DNA of 64,000 nt from assembly GCA_938041955.1 (NCBI GenBank), contig CALISD010000064.1, positions 1-64,000 on the forward strand, given 5' to 3'. The stretch is from an uncultured Granulosicoccaceae bacterium. GTDB taxonomy: Bacteria; Pseudomonadota; Gammaproteobacteria; Granulosicoccales; Granulosicoccaceae. Under the pieces are notes generated by a model. The model saw only the letters and a program-made list of their open reading frames with translations. It ran no database searches and had not been told where the DNA came from. The position numbers and the translations under genes are program-made. This document shows positions 44,040-53,922 of this stretch, piece after piece (position 1 is the first letter of the stretch; each line of letters starts with the position of its first letter).

Positions 44040-44716
44040 TAGTGGGTCGGCTCTTGATTCCAGATGCCGTAACCACTTTTCATTTTATCCACCACTTCAT
44101 AAATATGATCATCATCGAGAATTACCGGCTCCCTTCCGGACTGAATGGTTAGATAGTATTGATGCGACAGAGTTTCCAGTTCACGTGCACGCCACATCGC
44201 CTCTTTAAGCGTACTGCCGCAAGTGATCATTCCATGAGTTCCCAACAGACAACCGGTGCGATCCTCAAGGGCTACGAGAACATTCTTCGATAATTCCTCA
44301 GAACCGAATATCGCATAGTCTGAACAACGCACCGAAGGACCACCAAAGGCTGCGACCATATAGTGGCAGGCCGGAATATCCATTCGCAACATAGACAAAG
44401 TGGTGGCATAGATTGAGTGGGTATGTACCATCGCGCCTATGTCCGGACGTTGCAGGTAGGTATCGATATGAAAACGCCACTCGGTAGATGGCTTGCGCCT
44501 GCCCTCGTAGCTACCGTACTCATTGTTCAGTGCAATGGACACAATGTCTGCAGGTTCTGTCTCGCTATATGGCAGGCTGGTTGGGGTAATGAGTACCTCA
44601 TCATCCATACGCACACTGATATTACCTGATGTACCCTGGTTCAAACCAGTGGCGTTCATATCGAGACAGGCGGCGATAATTGCCTGTCTCGTTTGCAGAT
44701 TTTTATCTTCTTTCAT
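44039..44716 (-). CDS. Class II aldolase, rhamnulose/fuculose-phosphate type
   Basis: A 225-residue zinc-dependent aldolase. Signature: GNISVRMDDEVLITPTSLPY, PSTEWRFHIDTY, zinc histidines in GAMVHTHSIYATTL and a His in LETLSHQYYL. It splits a deoxy-ketose-1-phosphate to DHAP and L-lactaldehyde, the last step of this pathway. By sequence it is close to L-fuculose-phosphate aldolase; the neighbours argue for rhamnulose-1-phosphate. Its stop codon uses the outermost base of a MITE. Confidence 0.87.
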   Translation of the reverse strand: MKEDKNLQTRQAIIAACLDMNATGLNQGTSGNISVRMDDEVLITPTSLPYSETEPADIVSIALNNEYGSYEGRRKPSTEWRFHIDTYLQRPDIGAMVHTHSIYATTLSMLRMDIPACHYMVAAFGGPSVRCSDYAIFGSEELSKNVLVALEDRTGCLLGTHGMITCGSTLKEAMWRARELETLSHQYYLTIQSGREPVILDDDHIYEVVDKMKSGYGIWNQEPTH

Positions 44717-44749
44717 CGTAGTTCGTATCTGGCAGGGTTCGACCGAAAC

Positions 44750-44781
44750 AACTATCTACAGCCGGGCGGCTGTAGATAGTT
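44750..44781. promoter_or_regulatory. Intercistronic hairpin between rhaS and the aldolase gene
   Basis: A perfect 14-bp stem AACTATCTACAGCC (44750-44763) and GGCTGTAGATAGTT (44768-44781) with a 4-base loop and no strong T-run. It probably acts as a 3' stabiliser of rhaS mRNA or a partial terminator, raising binding-protein level over aldolase. Confidence 0.7.
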
Positions 44782-44811
44782 TGCACGCTTAACTTACAGC
44801 ATTCACAGTAC

Positions 44812-45930
44812 CTAGAAGTCAAAGTCAGTAATGTTGTCTTTGTTGAATACATATGGCGCGCCAAGCAACACTTCGCTGCCATTCACAACATTCAAGGTAC
44901 CTAATCTACCGGCACTGACCTCAGTCGCCCCGGGTGCGAACTTGCCGTCGACAACTGCTCGCATCACATGCACTGCTGCATAACCCAGATCAACCGGATT
45001 CCAAAGCACCACAGACTTTACGCAATCAGAAGCCACATACGGCTTCATGGCGTTAGGCGTCGCCAAACCAACCACTGCGACGTCTCCACACAGACCTGCC
45101 TGAGTTACTGCTTCTGCAGAAGCCGGTGTAGCGACACTGGTCATACCCAACAGCCCTTGCAGATCTTCGCCATATTTATTGATCAGCGTATTAGCTTGAT
45201 TAAAAGAAAGAATGTTGTCTTCCTGCGCTTCAACCGTTTCAAGCCACTGTGCGTCGGGAAAACACTTTTCCTGATAGGCCTGCATTTCCGCAATCCAGCG
45301 CGCCTGATTCGGTGTGGTGAAGGTACTGGTCACAATAGCAAATTTTCCATCATCACCTATTTCAGCCACGATAGAATCAACCATAGATTTGGCAATGCCA
45401 TTAAACTCCGCCTGATTTACAAACCACTCACGGGCATCGGGTTCAGAGTTGGCATCATAACCAACCACATGCACGCCTTTTTTTAACGCAGTGCGCAGTA
45501 CCGGTGCTATGGCCACAGGATCATTGGCGGCAAACAGCAAGCCATCAACACCTTGGGTGATGAAGTTATCCAGAAAAGTTATTTGATCATCAATATTGGC
45601 CTCAGTCGGGCCATCTGTTTTGACTTTAACGTTGCCAAGCTCCTCCGCCGCCTGGCGCATTCCCTCTGTGGTGGCAGCAAAGTAGCCAATACCAATCAGC
45701 TTGGGTACGTCGACCAGAGTGATCTCTGCTCCCGCCTTGTCAGGCGCGTTTATTGCCATGCCACCGTCGTACGGTAACGCCGCTGCCGCCGCCCCGCCTT
45801 CTTCATCTCCACAGGCAAGCGGTGACACCGGCAGGTCATCTGCACCGTCCCATCGGGCGGCGTGGCTGGTTTGGGCAGCCCCCATTAGCAAACCTGCTAT
45901 TGCTACACTTATTCCAATTCGTTTAAACAT
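44812..45930 (-). CDS. rhaS: L-rhamnose ABC transporter substrate-binding protein
   Basis: A 372-residue periplasmic sugar-binding protein of the ribose/AI-2 family with signal peptide (IAGLLMGAAQTSHAA). Segments such as DVPKLIGIGYFAATTEGMRQAAEELGNVKV, FITQGVDGLLFAANDP and VVGYDANSEPDAREWFVNQ show the fold. The ligand is inferred to be L-rhamnose from the neighbouring kinase, mutarotase and isomerase. Confidence 0.88.
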   Translation of the reverse strand: MFKRIGISVAIAGLLMGAAQTSHAARWDGADDLPVSPLACGDEEGGAAAAALPYDGGMAINAPDKAGAEITLVDVPKLIGIGYFAATTEGMRQAAEELGNVKVKTDGPTEANIDDQITFLDNFITQGVDGLLFAANDPVAIAPVLRTALKKGVHVVGYDANSEPDAREWFVNQAEFNGIAKSMVDSIVAEIGDDGKFAIVTSTFTTPNQARWIAEMQAYQEKCFPDAQWLETVEAQEDNILSFNQANTLINKYGEDLQGLLGMTSVATPASAEAVTQAGLCGDVAVVGLATPNAMKPYVASDCVKSVVLWNPVDLGYAAVHVMRAVVDGKFAPGATEVSAGRLGTLNVVNGSEVLLGAPYVFNKDNITDFDF

Positions 45931-46070
45931 ATTGCATTTCCTCTCCGTTTAAAAAAACTGACGCTTTGTGCTTATCCCTAACCGGACTTGCAAAACAGAA
46001 ACACACAGCCAGCGCCGATGCCAGTGTGCAACAGACTACTCAAGTTGTATAAAACAATAGTTTCATTGGA

Positions 46071-47087
46071 CTACTCATCGCTGTTGGCCGCCTTTCCAGT
46101 GGCCTGCCGCGATCGTGCAAAATTGGTGATTAAAATAGAACAGATCAGCACCACACCAATCACCATGATGGTCGCATCACCTTTTACTCCGGTTAATGCC
46201 AATCCGTTTTTTAGTAACTGAATCAGAACAACACCCAGTGCTGTGCCGATGATTGTTCCAGTGCCGCCGAATATACTGGTGCCACCGAGTACCACTGCAG
46301 CGATAACATCTAGCTCAAGGCCAGTACCCATATCTGAACGAGTGGTGCTGACCCGGGAGACAAAGACAAAGGCTGCAAGACCCGCCATAAACCCGGACAA
46401 GGTATAGATCAGCATCTTATAACGGTCTACAGCAAGACCGGCAAAACGTGCACCGGTTTCATTGTGACCAATGGCATAAAGCGCCCGGCCAAACACTGTG
46501 CGTGACAATACAAACGCCGTGATCAATAGCCCCGCAATCAGAAACCAAAGCTGTGTGGGTATACCGAACAACTCACCCTGACCAAACCGATAGAACCATT
46601 CAGGGTAGCCCCGCACTGAACGCGACTGACTGACACCTTCAGCAAAACCTCTGTACAACGCAAGTGTTGCAAGTGTCATGATTAACGGCGGCACCCCAAT
46701 ACGGGTAATAAAATATCCATTAACTGCACCCGCTGCAGCACCAGTAAACAGACACAATACAATGGCGAATTCCAGTGGCAATCCATAGTTCTTCCACGCC
46801 ACACCAAGCACTATGGCACACAGACCCAGAATGGATCCGACAGACAGATCAATGCCTCCGGTAATAATGATGTAAGTCATCGGCAATGCCACCAGGCCCA
46901 CCTCTGCCATCAACCGGCACTGATTAAGTAAATTGTCAGTTGTCAGGAAGCGATCGGTTTGTGTTGCCAGTAACAGCAATGACACGATCAGAATAATCAG
47001 CAAGACACCTTCATGGCTCAGTACAAGTCTGCGTAGCGAACTTAACATTGAGGGCGAATTAGCAACTCCGGGAGCAACACGACTCAT
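46071..47087 (-). CDS. rhaQ: L-rhamnose ABC transporter permease
   Basis: A 338-residue permease of the ribose-type (RbsC-like) family with about eight or nine membrane helices. Pattern GLVALPMTYIIITGGIDLSVGSI, GTGLELDVIAAVVLGGTSIFGGTG is the conserved inner-face motif. It pairs with the other permease at 47153. The gap to rhaS is 140 bases. Confidence 0.9.
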   Translation of the reverse strand: MSRVAPGVANSPSMLSSLRRLVLSHEGVLLIILIVSLLLLATQTDRFLTTDNLLNQCRLMAEVGLVALPMTYIIITGGIDLSVGSILGLCAIVLGVAWKNYGLPLEFAIVLCLFTGAAAGAVNGYFITRIGVPPLIMTLATLALYRGFAEGVSQSRSVRGYPEWFYRFGQGELFGIPTQLWFLIAGLLITAFVLSRTVFGRALYAIGHNETGARFAGLAVDRYKMLIYTLSGFMAGLAAFVFVSRVSTTRSDMGTGLELDVIAAVVLGGTSIFGGTGTIIGTALGVVLIQLLKNGLALTGVKGDATIMVIGVVLICSILITNFARSRQATGKAANSDE

Positions 47088-47152
47088 GGCTCGTTTACAA
47101 CCTCAGGGAAATTACGTGCTGCTCTAAGCTGACAACCAGTATTCATTCAGGC

Positions 47153-48154
47153 TTACCCTTGCTTGCGCTGTCTTTTACGACGAAACAGATCGGCCAGCAC
47201 GGTCAGTAGAATCAGCACTCCCTGCACTGAGCGCAACCAGTACGGAGAGACGCTGACAAAAATCAGTGACGACCCTATCGCCGCCAGTAAGACTGCCGCC
47301 AGCGTTGAACCAATGACAGTACCTGTTCCCCCCAGAATGCTGACCCCACCAACCACTGACGCGGTAATAATGGTCAGTTCCAGATTGGGTGGCACGGTAG
47401 ATTGAATAACACTCAGCTGCGTTGCAAACAGCACCGCTGCAATACCGGTAAATCCGCCGTGAATGGCGAATACTTTCATTATGGTGCGTTGTTTGGAAAT
47501 ACCCGATAGCCGTGCCGCCTCTGCGTTGCCACCGACCGCATAAATAGCCCGGCCGGTATTGCTGTAACGCATCCACAGCGCGGCAAGAAGAGTTAACACG
47601 ATCATAAAATATATCGGCAGAGGAACACCGAACGGCTTTAGTTGCGCCAATGCATAGCCTTTGGGCAGATCAGTAATCCATTCACCACTGGTCACTGCAA
47701 TCAAACCACCTTTTAAAATACTCAGCATGCCCAGTGACACCACAATAGATGGTATTTTCAGATAGGCGACAATGTAGCCGGTAAAGCTTGATATCAGCAC
47801 TCCAGCCAGCACCGGTACCAGCCAGCACAGCACAAGTGGATAACCCGCTACCGCCATTGAGCCGCTGATGGTTGCCAGTACGCCAATGAGTGACCCGACC
47901 GATATATCAATGTTGCCGGAGATAATCACCATCGACATACCAATCGCAGCGACCGCAATGTACGCATTGCCAAGGAAAATACTGTACAAGTTACGCTCTG
48001 CAACAAAGCGCGGGTTAATAGAGCCCACAATCACAAAAAGGGCTACAAGCGCCAGTAAGAGCACAGCTTCCTGACTGGCAAATATACGCAAAAATCGTTT
48101 CAGTACACCGCGTTGTGGTGCGGGCGCAAGCGAAGCAGTCGCTGTTGTATTCAT
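47153..48154 (-). CDS. rhaP: L-rhamnose ABC transporter permease
   Basis: A 333-residue second permease with the same motifs: GMSMVIISGNIDISVGSLIGV and LTIITASVVGGVSILGGTGTVIGSTL. The start overlaps the ATPase stop by 4 bases, so it is translated directly after the ATPase. Two different permeases are usual in rhamnose ABC systems. Confidence 0.9.
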   Translation of the reverse strand: MNTTATASLAPAPQRGVLKRFLRIFASQEAVLLLALVALFVIVGSINPRFVAERNLYSIFLGNAYIAVAAIGMSMVIISGNIDISVGSLIGVLATISGSMAVAGYPLVLCWLVPVLAGVLISSFTGYIVAYLKIPSIVVSLGMLSILKGGLIAVTSGEWITDLPKGYALAQLKPFGVPLPIYFMIVLTLLAALWMRYSNTGRAIYAVGGNAEAARLSGISKQRTIMKVFAIHGGFTGIAAVLFATQLSVIQSTVPPNLELTIITASVVGGVSILGGTGTVIGSTLAAVLLAAIGSSLIFVSVSPYWLRSVQGVLILLTVLADLFRRKRQRKQG

Positions 48155-49707
48155 GCGGCAGCACCTTTTGTATTGTCAGTGTCAGACAGTTCGTCTGCCT
48201 CACTGCGACTGCCACCCATCATAGCGCCGGCTATCTGCTCCTGAGTGGCCTCACCCCTGGCAAACGTCGCAACCAGCTGCCCCTCACGCATCACTGCAAT
48301 GGTGTCACTCATACCCATAATCTCCGGCAGTTCACTGGAGATCATCAACACCGCCATACCACTACAGGCAAGTTCACTCATGGTGCGATGTATCTCTGCC
48401 TTGGCGCCGACGTCAATTCCCCGAGTGGGCTCGTCCATAATCAAGACATCAGGGTCACTCGCCATCCACTTACCCAGTACGACCTTCTGTTGATTGCCAC
48501 CGGACAGCTTTTCAACTTTTTGTTCTATGCCGCTGGTGCGTATACTGAATTGATGGACATTCTTTTCTGCAAGATCACGTTCCGCTGAATGGTTGATTAA
48601 ATTACCGTTGGAAATGTCTTTCAGCACCACCATAGACACATTCTCACGGATACTCATCGGCTTAATCAGACCCTGGGTACTGCGATCTTCAGGTACGTAG
48701 GCGATGCCAAGCGCAATCGCGGCTGACGGACTGTCTATGCGGCATTCAACACCATTGACCTTTATACAACCATTGTGTGCGGGTGTAATGCCAAACAGGG
48801 TTTGCGCAAGTTCGCTGCGACCCGAACCCACAAGACCTGCTAAACCGAGTATTTCACCACGCCGTAGCGTCAGGCTGACATCGCGGGTCAATGGTGGTCG
48901 GCTAAGCGCTTGAACTTCTAACACCGGCTCACCGATGCTCGCGGCCTGTTTAGGATACAGATCTTCAATGGTGCGACCCACCATGCGATTAATGAGATCG
49001 TCTTCGGTGGTATCTACTACCTCACTTGTGCCTACACAGGCCCCATCACGCAGCACCGTGACACGATCAGCCAGCTCAAATATTTCTTCCAGACGATGGC
49101 TAATATAGATTACCCCGACTCCGCGCTCGCGCAGTAACCTGACAATTCGAAACAATCGCTCCACGTCAGCGCCTGTAAGGGCCGCAGTCGGTTCATCCAT
49201 GATCAATACACGGGCGTCCTGTGATAACGCCTTGGCAATTTCAACACGTTGACGATTACCGACAGATAAACTGCCTACCTGTTGGTCAACATCAAGGTCG
49301 TTGATGTCAAGCGAGGCAAGGTGCTCACGCGCCAATGTGCGCATGCAACGCCAGTCAATAGTGCCAAAACGTGTTTTCGGTGCATGCCCCATAAAGATAT
49401 TTTCAGCAACCGAGAGTTCCGGATAGAGCAACAGTTCCTGATAGATAGTCGCAATTCCCCTGCTTTGCGCCACCGCTGGTGTATCGAATTTCACTTTGTC
49501 GCCCGCTAATCGTATGTGACCATGATCAGGTTGATATACACCGGAAATAATTTTTATCAGCGTTGATTTGCCAGCACCGTTTTCACCTAATAACGCATGC
49601 ACTTCACCAGCGCGCACATCAAAGCTCACCTGATCAAGCGCAAGGACACCGGGAAACTGTTTAACTATATTGCTTAATTCTAAAAGTACTGCGCCCGACT
49701 CTGTCAT
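48151..49707 (-). CDS. rhaT: L-rhamnose ABC transporter ATP-binding protein
   Basis: A 518-residue ATPase with two fused ABC domains as in ribose-type systems. Walker A GENGAGKSTLIK and signature SLSVGNRQRVEIAKAL lie in the first half. The second has LVGSGRSELAQTLFG and KLSGGNQQKVVLGKWM, and Walker B VLIMDEPTRGIDVGAK. It overlaps the kinase gene by 4 bases. Confidence 0.93.
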   Translation of the reverse strand: MTESGAVLLELSNIVKQFPGVLALDQVSFDVRAGEVHALLGENGAGKSTLIKIISGVYQPDHGHIRLAGDKVKFDTPAVAQSRGIATIYQELLLYPELSVAENIFMGHAPKTRFGTIDWRCMRTLAREHLASLDINDLDVDQQVGSLSVGNRQRVEIAKALSQDARVLIMDEPTAALTGADVERLFRIVRLLRERGVGVIYISHRLEEIFELADRVTVLRDGACVGTSEVVDTTEDDLINRMVGRTIEDLYPKQAASIGEPVLEVQALSRPPLTRDVSLTLRRGEILGLAGLVGSGRSELAQTLFGITPAHNGCIKVNGVECRIDSPSAAIALGIAYVPEDRSTQGLIKPMSIRENVSMVVLKDISNGNLINHSAERDLAEKNVHQFSIRTSGIEQKVEKLSGGNQQKVVLGKWMASDPDVLIMDEPTRGIDVGAKAEIHRTMSELACSGMAVLMISSELPEIMGMSDTIAVMREGQLVATFARGEATQEQIAGAMMGGSRSEADELSDTDNTKGAAA

Positions 49708-51104
49708 GCGAGCTCCGCTACCGGGCTGTTTAGTCTGTGTTCAGCCACTTTTTGGTGCCATTGGATTTTATAATTCTGCAACTTACGTCTAAGGTTCTGG
49801 TCACTGTCTCTTGCCGGTATAAGTTCCGGTGGCGCAACGTTGGCAGTTGCCAGCATTGCAGCACCCATGGTGGTTCCCGTGGAATCAGCACTGGCGTAGA
49901 CAACCTGTTTGTCACGAAACACAGCAAGACACTGCAACAACAACGTATTTTTCGCATAGGCACCTTCGACTATGATGTCTCCGCTGGAATGACAAAGGCT
50001 AAGAGACTCGTCACTGACCAGCGCACAGTAAAGCGATGCCAGTGCGTGGCGCTGTGAAGATGAAAGCATGTTCTTTGACTGCACCAATCCGGTTAAACCG
50101 GGATATGGTCCTCCGGTTTCTGCAAACGCAGGCAATGCAAAAGCATCCTGTTCCAGAATACTCAGAAGATCGGTTTCAGTAGCCACTGCTGATTCGTCAC
50201 CCGCTATAGCGCCGTACTCACGCCCCCCCATAAATCTTGCGCAGGCCACCGGTTCCGAATGTATCGTGACGTTAGCGGTGCAATCACGCTCTGCCAGAAT
50301 ACCTGGCAACGGCGTACCGAGTGAAAAGATGATTACCCAGGTACCGGTAGACATCACGGTAAACGGCTCGCTCCTGTTTGACATCCAAGGTATTAGCGAG
50401 GCGTTGCTGTCGTGGATGCCGACCAATACATTGCAGTGATTGTCTATACCGGTGGCCGCCTGTACCTCTGCACTCAACGACCCGAGCGACTCAGAGGCGT
50501 GCATCATCTGTGGAAATAAACCGGCAAACCCCTCACGCTCGGCGAAATCTGAATAACGTTTTTCCAATGGATTCCATAAATCGGTATGCGATCCGATGGT
50601 ACTGACTTCACTGACAGCCTTGCCAGTTAATAGCCAGCTCCAGTATTGTGTATAGGGCAGAAGATACCTGGCACGTTCAAACTGAGCGTTGCAACGATCA
50701 CGCTGCCAGTACAACTGACGCCCGACATTTAAACCAAGCGGCAGCTTCGGGCTGTAAGTCTGCTCAAAGGAATCACAACGTAAATCGTACTCTGCACGCA
50801 GCTCATCAAGCCCTGAAAACTCGTAGTCCATCACTGGCAACACCAAGCCTTCATCATCCAGAAGTGCCGCTGTCGCACCATGCGCTGTGACAACAATGGT
50901 GTCTATCCGGGTAGTTTTCTGTAGACGCTTTAACCCGGCAACATACCAGCTCCATATAGATGCGGTATCAAGGTGAGGATAAGGCGGCGCATCAATAGTG
51001 CCGGTATGCGTTGTGTCGGTACTGATGAGCGCACCGGTTTGCGCATTCACCACGCACAGCTTTGCATTGGTCTTGCCTATGTCCATGACCACAATAGCGG
51101 ACAT
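49704..51104 (-). CDS. rhaK: FGGY-type L-rhamnulose kinase
   Basis: A 466-residue sugar kinase. It has the phosphate-binding start IVVMDIGKTNAKLCVVNAQTG, the adenosine-side motif VLVGIHDSNASL and VMSTGTWVIIF, and a C-terminal STGTTMGAAMLA. This matches the RhaK family of alphaproteobacterial rhamnose operons rather than E. coli RhaB. It heads the minus-strand operon kinase-T-P-Q-S-aldolase-mutarotase. Its start is 370 bases from the divergent isomerase. Confidence 0.87.
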   Translation of the reverse strand: MSAIVVMDIGKTNAKLCVVNAQTGALISTDTTHTGTIDAPPYPHLDTASIWSWYVAGLKRLQKTTRIDTIVVTAHGATAALLDDEGLVLPVMDYEFSGLDELRAEYDLRCDSFEQTYSPKLPLGLNVGRQLYWQRDRCNAQFERARYLLPYTQYWSWLLTGKAVSEVSTIGSHTDLWNPLEKRYSDFAEREGFAGLFPQMMHASESLGSLSAEVQAATGIDNHCNVLVGIHDSNASLIPWMSNRSEPFTVMSTGTWVIIFSLGTPLPGILAERDCTANVTIHSEPVACARFMGGREYGAIAGDESAVATETDLLSILEQDAFALPAFAETGGPYPGLTGLVQSKNMLSSSQRHALASLYCALVSDESLSLCHSSGDIIVEGAYAKNTLLLQCLAVFRDKQVVYASADSTGTTMGAAMLATANVAPPELIPARDSDQNLRRKLQNYKIQWHQKVAEHRLNSPVAELA

Positions 51105-51210
51105 GACTAATTAGTCCGTGCTTTTGGCATCGGTTTCCTCCGCACCAATGAAAATAACGCCATTCAATTAGCAACTGTTCAGTCGGAATTGAACGAAATT
51201 CATGCTTCGA

Positions 51211-51349
51211 CTGCTTTACAGTCTGTTGTAGCTTTTCAGGGTGTGCCTGTGGTGCCTTGTTATTCAACAAGGGGGAGGAGTTCGCGCGCAACATAAGTTG
51301 TACTTGAGCACCAACGACAACGCCCATGGATACGACAGGTGTGCCCTGA
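51211..51349. repeat. Dispersed inverted-repeat element, copy 3 (reverse orientation)
   Basis: The reverse complement of 51211-51349 matches copies 1 and 2: arm CAGGGCACACCTGTCGTATC, core GTTGTCGTTGGTGCTCAAGT and tail CCCTGAAAAGCTACAACAG. Its second arm has diverged (CTTGTTATTCAACAAGG in place of the CATGGATACG). It lies in the rhaK-rhaI divergent region, upstream of rhaI. Confidence 0.8.
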
Positions 51350-51474
51350 ATAGTGACTTCAATTAAACGTGAAGTTTCGCCAGTGTGCAACACTGTTTTC
51401 AAATTTCGGATTGACATTTTTTCTTCTGCACGTATTACTGCTAACCCAAAGCGGCTCAAAGGAACGATGCAGAG

Positions 51475-52752
51475 ATGATCAAAGATTCAATTATTGAAGA
51501 ACATAACAACAAGCGCATCACACAGTTGCAGAGTCACTACAACATGCTTGCCGAACAGCTTGGTGAGCGCGGATTAGACATCTATTTGATAAAAGAAAAA
51601 GTGGCTGAATTCGGCGTGGCTGTGCCATCGTGGGGTGTTGGAACCGGCGGTACCCGCTTCGCCCGATTCCCCGGCCCGGGTGAACCAAGAGACGTCATGG
51701 ATAAGCTCGACGATTGCGCGGTAATTAACCAGCTGACACGAGCAACACCCAGTGTCTCATTACATATTCCCTGGGACAAAGCGGACCCCGCGACACTACG
51801 TGATAAAGCCAGTTCTCTTGATTTGAAATTTGATGCAATGAACTCAAATACATTTCAGGATCAATCAAAGCAAATGTATTCCTATAAGTTTGGTTCGCTC
51901 TCGCACACCGATGCAGCCACCCGCCAACAGGCCATCGAACACAATATTGAATGCATTGAAATCGGAAAAACTATTGGCTCAACCTCGCTGACGGTGTGGG
52001 TCGGTGACGGATCAAACTTTCCAGGCCAGGTTAACTTCGCAGATCAGTTTTCACGTTACCTTGAATCAATGGAGGCCATCTACAAAGCACTCCCTGACGA
52101 CTGGCACATTTACACAGAACACAAAATTTATGAACCGGCCTTCTATTCAACCGTTGTACAAGATTGGGGTACCAATTTTCTGATCGCTAACGAACTGGGG
52201 CCAAAGGCCAGTTGCCTGGTCGATCTTGGTCATCATGCGCCGACCGTGAACATTGAAATGATCGTCTCCCGTCTTATCCAGTTTAACAAGCTCGGCGGAT
52301 TTCACTATAACGATTCAAAATATGGCGACGATGATCTCGATTCAGGCGCTATAGACCCGTACCGTTTATTTCTAGTATTCAATGAACTGGTTGACGCTGA
52401 ACAGCGCATAAAAAGCTTCAACCCCGCGCACATGCTTGACCAGTCGCACAACGTCACCGATCCGATTGAGAGCCTGATGAACAGCGCAATGGAAGTTAAA
52501 CGTTCCTATGCACAGGCCTTAATCGTTGATCGAAAATCCTTAATAGAGTACCAGAACAACAACGACGCATTGATGGCTTCAAATACCTTAAAACATGCAT
52601 TTCGCACTGACGTAGAACCTCTGTTAGCGATGGTGCGTTACGAAAATGGTGGCGCTATCGATCCGATAGCGGCTTATCGCTCTGCTGGATACCGGGCCAA
52701 AGTAGCAGAACAGCGACCTGAGGTTAGTGGTGCTGGTGGCGGGATTGTCTAG
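51475..52752 (+). CDS. rhaI: L-rhamnose isomerase
   Basis: A 425-residue isomerase of the L-rhamnose catabolism type (TIGR02629-like, as in rhizobia), converting L-rhamnose to L-rhamnulose. TIM-barrel metal motifs visible: DDWHIYTEHKIYEPAFYSTV (Glu, His), ASCLVDLGHHAPTVNIE (Asp, His) and GGFHYNDSKYGDDDLDSG (His, Asp). It is on the plus strand, divergent from the rest of the pathway; an ATG at 51466 is also in range but out of frame. Confidence 0.9.
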   Translation: MIKDSIIEEHNNKRITQLQSHYNMLAEQLGERGLDIYLIKEKVAEFGVAVPSWGVGTGGTRFARFPGPGEPRDVMDKLDDCAVINQLTRATPSVSLHIPWDKADPATLRDKASSLDLKFDAMNSNTFQDQSKQMYSYKFGSLSHTDAATRQQAIEHNIECIEIGKTIGSTSLTVWVGDGSNFPGQVNFADQFSRYLESMEAIYKALPDDWHIYTEHKIYEPAFYSTVVQDWGTNFLIANELGPKASCLVDLGHHAPTVNIEMIVSRLIQFNKLGGFHYNDSKYGDDDLDSGAIDPYRLFLVFNELVDAEQRIKSFNPAHMLDQSHNVTDPIESLMNSAMEVKRSYAQALIVDRKSLIEYQNNNDALMASNTLKHAFRTDVEPLLAMVRYENGGAIDPIAAYRSAGYRAKVAEQRPEVSGAGGGIV

Positions 52753-53002
52753 TACACGACGCCATCTACTCCGAACGTTACGCATGCAATAGGAACTACG
52801 CCAGCGGCGGATCCTGCCTCTGCGTGGTTTATTGCAGAACCCCGGTACTGACGATCGATGCTCTGCGTCAGGCTTAGTTATTCCCTTCTATTATTTGCGT
52901 CACAATAAATGTCATGACATTATTATCACAGCTTAGCGAAAATAGAACATCAGTGCCAAACGGTATTAGATCGTCAACCTGACTATATCTCGGGAGAAAC
53001 TT

Positions 53003-53809
53003 ATGCGCATTTACAAATCACTACGCTGTTTACTGCTTGTTACCCTTGCCAGTTGCTCAAGTTGTGGTGGTGGTGGCCAGCCTGCACCGGAAGATGATAC
53101 GTCGAACCCTCGCGGCAGTGAACTTTTTAACGGCTACATCCTTACCGGAATTAAAACCCGCGACGAATTTGGCAACACAACAGCCGTGATCAACTATGAC
53201 TTCGATGAAAATACTATTGAATGGACGTCTTACGACGACACTGGCTTCGTACAATTTAGAGAGGTTCTCTTCTACGACAGTAATGGCCGGGTTACCAAAG
53301 CCGAGGACTACGCACCAACAGGAGAATTGGAACGCACCGACTCATACACCTTGAGCAACGGATTAATCACGTTTCGCCAGCGGTCCAGCGGAGAGCGGTT
53401 AACATTTTCATATACCGGAGACAATATACTTAAAAGTCGGGAGTATCAACGAGGAGACACAGGCGCCGTCACAAGGCTTGTCGTATTCGGCCATCATACA
53501 AATGGGAGTATCTCTGATTCTACCGAATCGGTTTATGAAAACGACGGTACCACTTTGCAGGAAAGTCGCTTTACATACCAATACAACAATCTTGGACAAA
53601 TGATTCGCCGGCAGTCAATTGATTCCAGTGACAATGTGCAGAGTATCGATTACGAAGAGTATGTATACGATGAAAACGGCAATAATATTATGCGATCAGA
53701 GACAGACGTTTCCGGATCCATAGTCAGGCAGACGACATACCAATTCGAGCCATCAGTCGAATCAGTTGTCAACCTGCGGGCGCGCACGCTGATGTTCTTT
53801 TTATTATAG
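53003..53809 (+). CDS. YD-repeat-like lipoprotein
   Basis: A 268-residue lipoprotein with lipobox-like LVTLASCSSCGGGG (Cys about 19). It then has repeated beta-hairpin units with the pattern YDENGN / TYQYNNLGQMIRRQSID / YVYDENGNNIMRSETD, related to the YD/RHS-type repeats in secreted proteins. The chain ends shortly after the last unit with a hydrophobic tail (RARTLMFFLL), with no toxin-like domain. Monocistronic. Function unknown. Confidence 0.7.
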   Translation: MRIYKSLRCLLLVTLASCSSCGGGGQPAPEDDTSNPRGSELFNGYILTGIKTRDEFGNTTAVINYDFDENTIEWTSYDDTGFVQFREVLFYDSNGRVTKAEDYAPTGELERTDSYTLSNGLITFRQRSSGERLTFSYTGDNILKSREYQRGDTGAVTRLVVFGHHTNGSISDSTESVYENDGTTLQESRFTYQYNNLGQMIRRQSIDSSDNVQSIDYEEYVYDENGNNIMRSETDVSGSIVRQTTYQFEPSVESVVNLRARTLMFFLL

Positions 53810-53922
53810 CGGTGACAAGCGTCAACCGTTTAACCACACCCGGAAACATTCTCCGGCACAAAGAACACAAGATTCGATCTTAGGCACCTGCTTCAAGTCA
53901 AAACCAAAGATTATGCGGTGTG

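Noticed and set aside
48115..48588. 157-codon plus-strand frame opposite the rhaT ATPase gene
   Set aside because: Antisense to a clear ABC ATPase with its motifs intact; no support.
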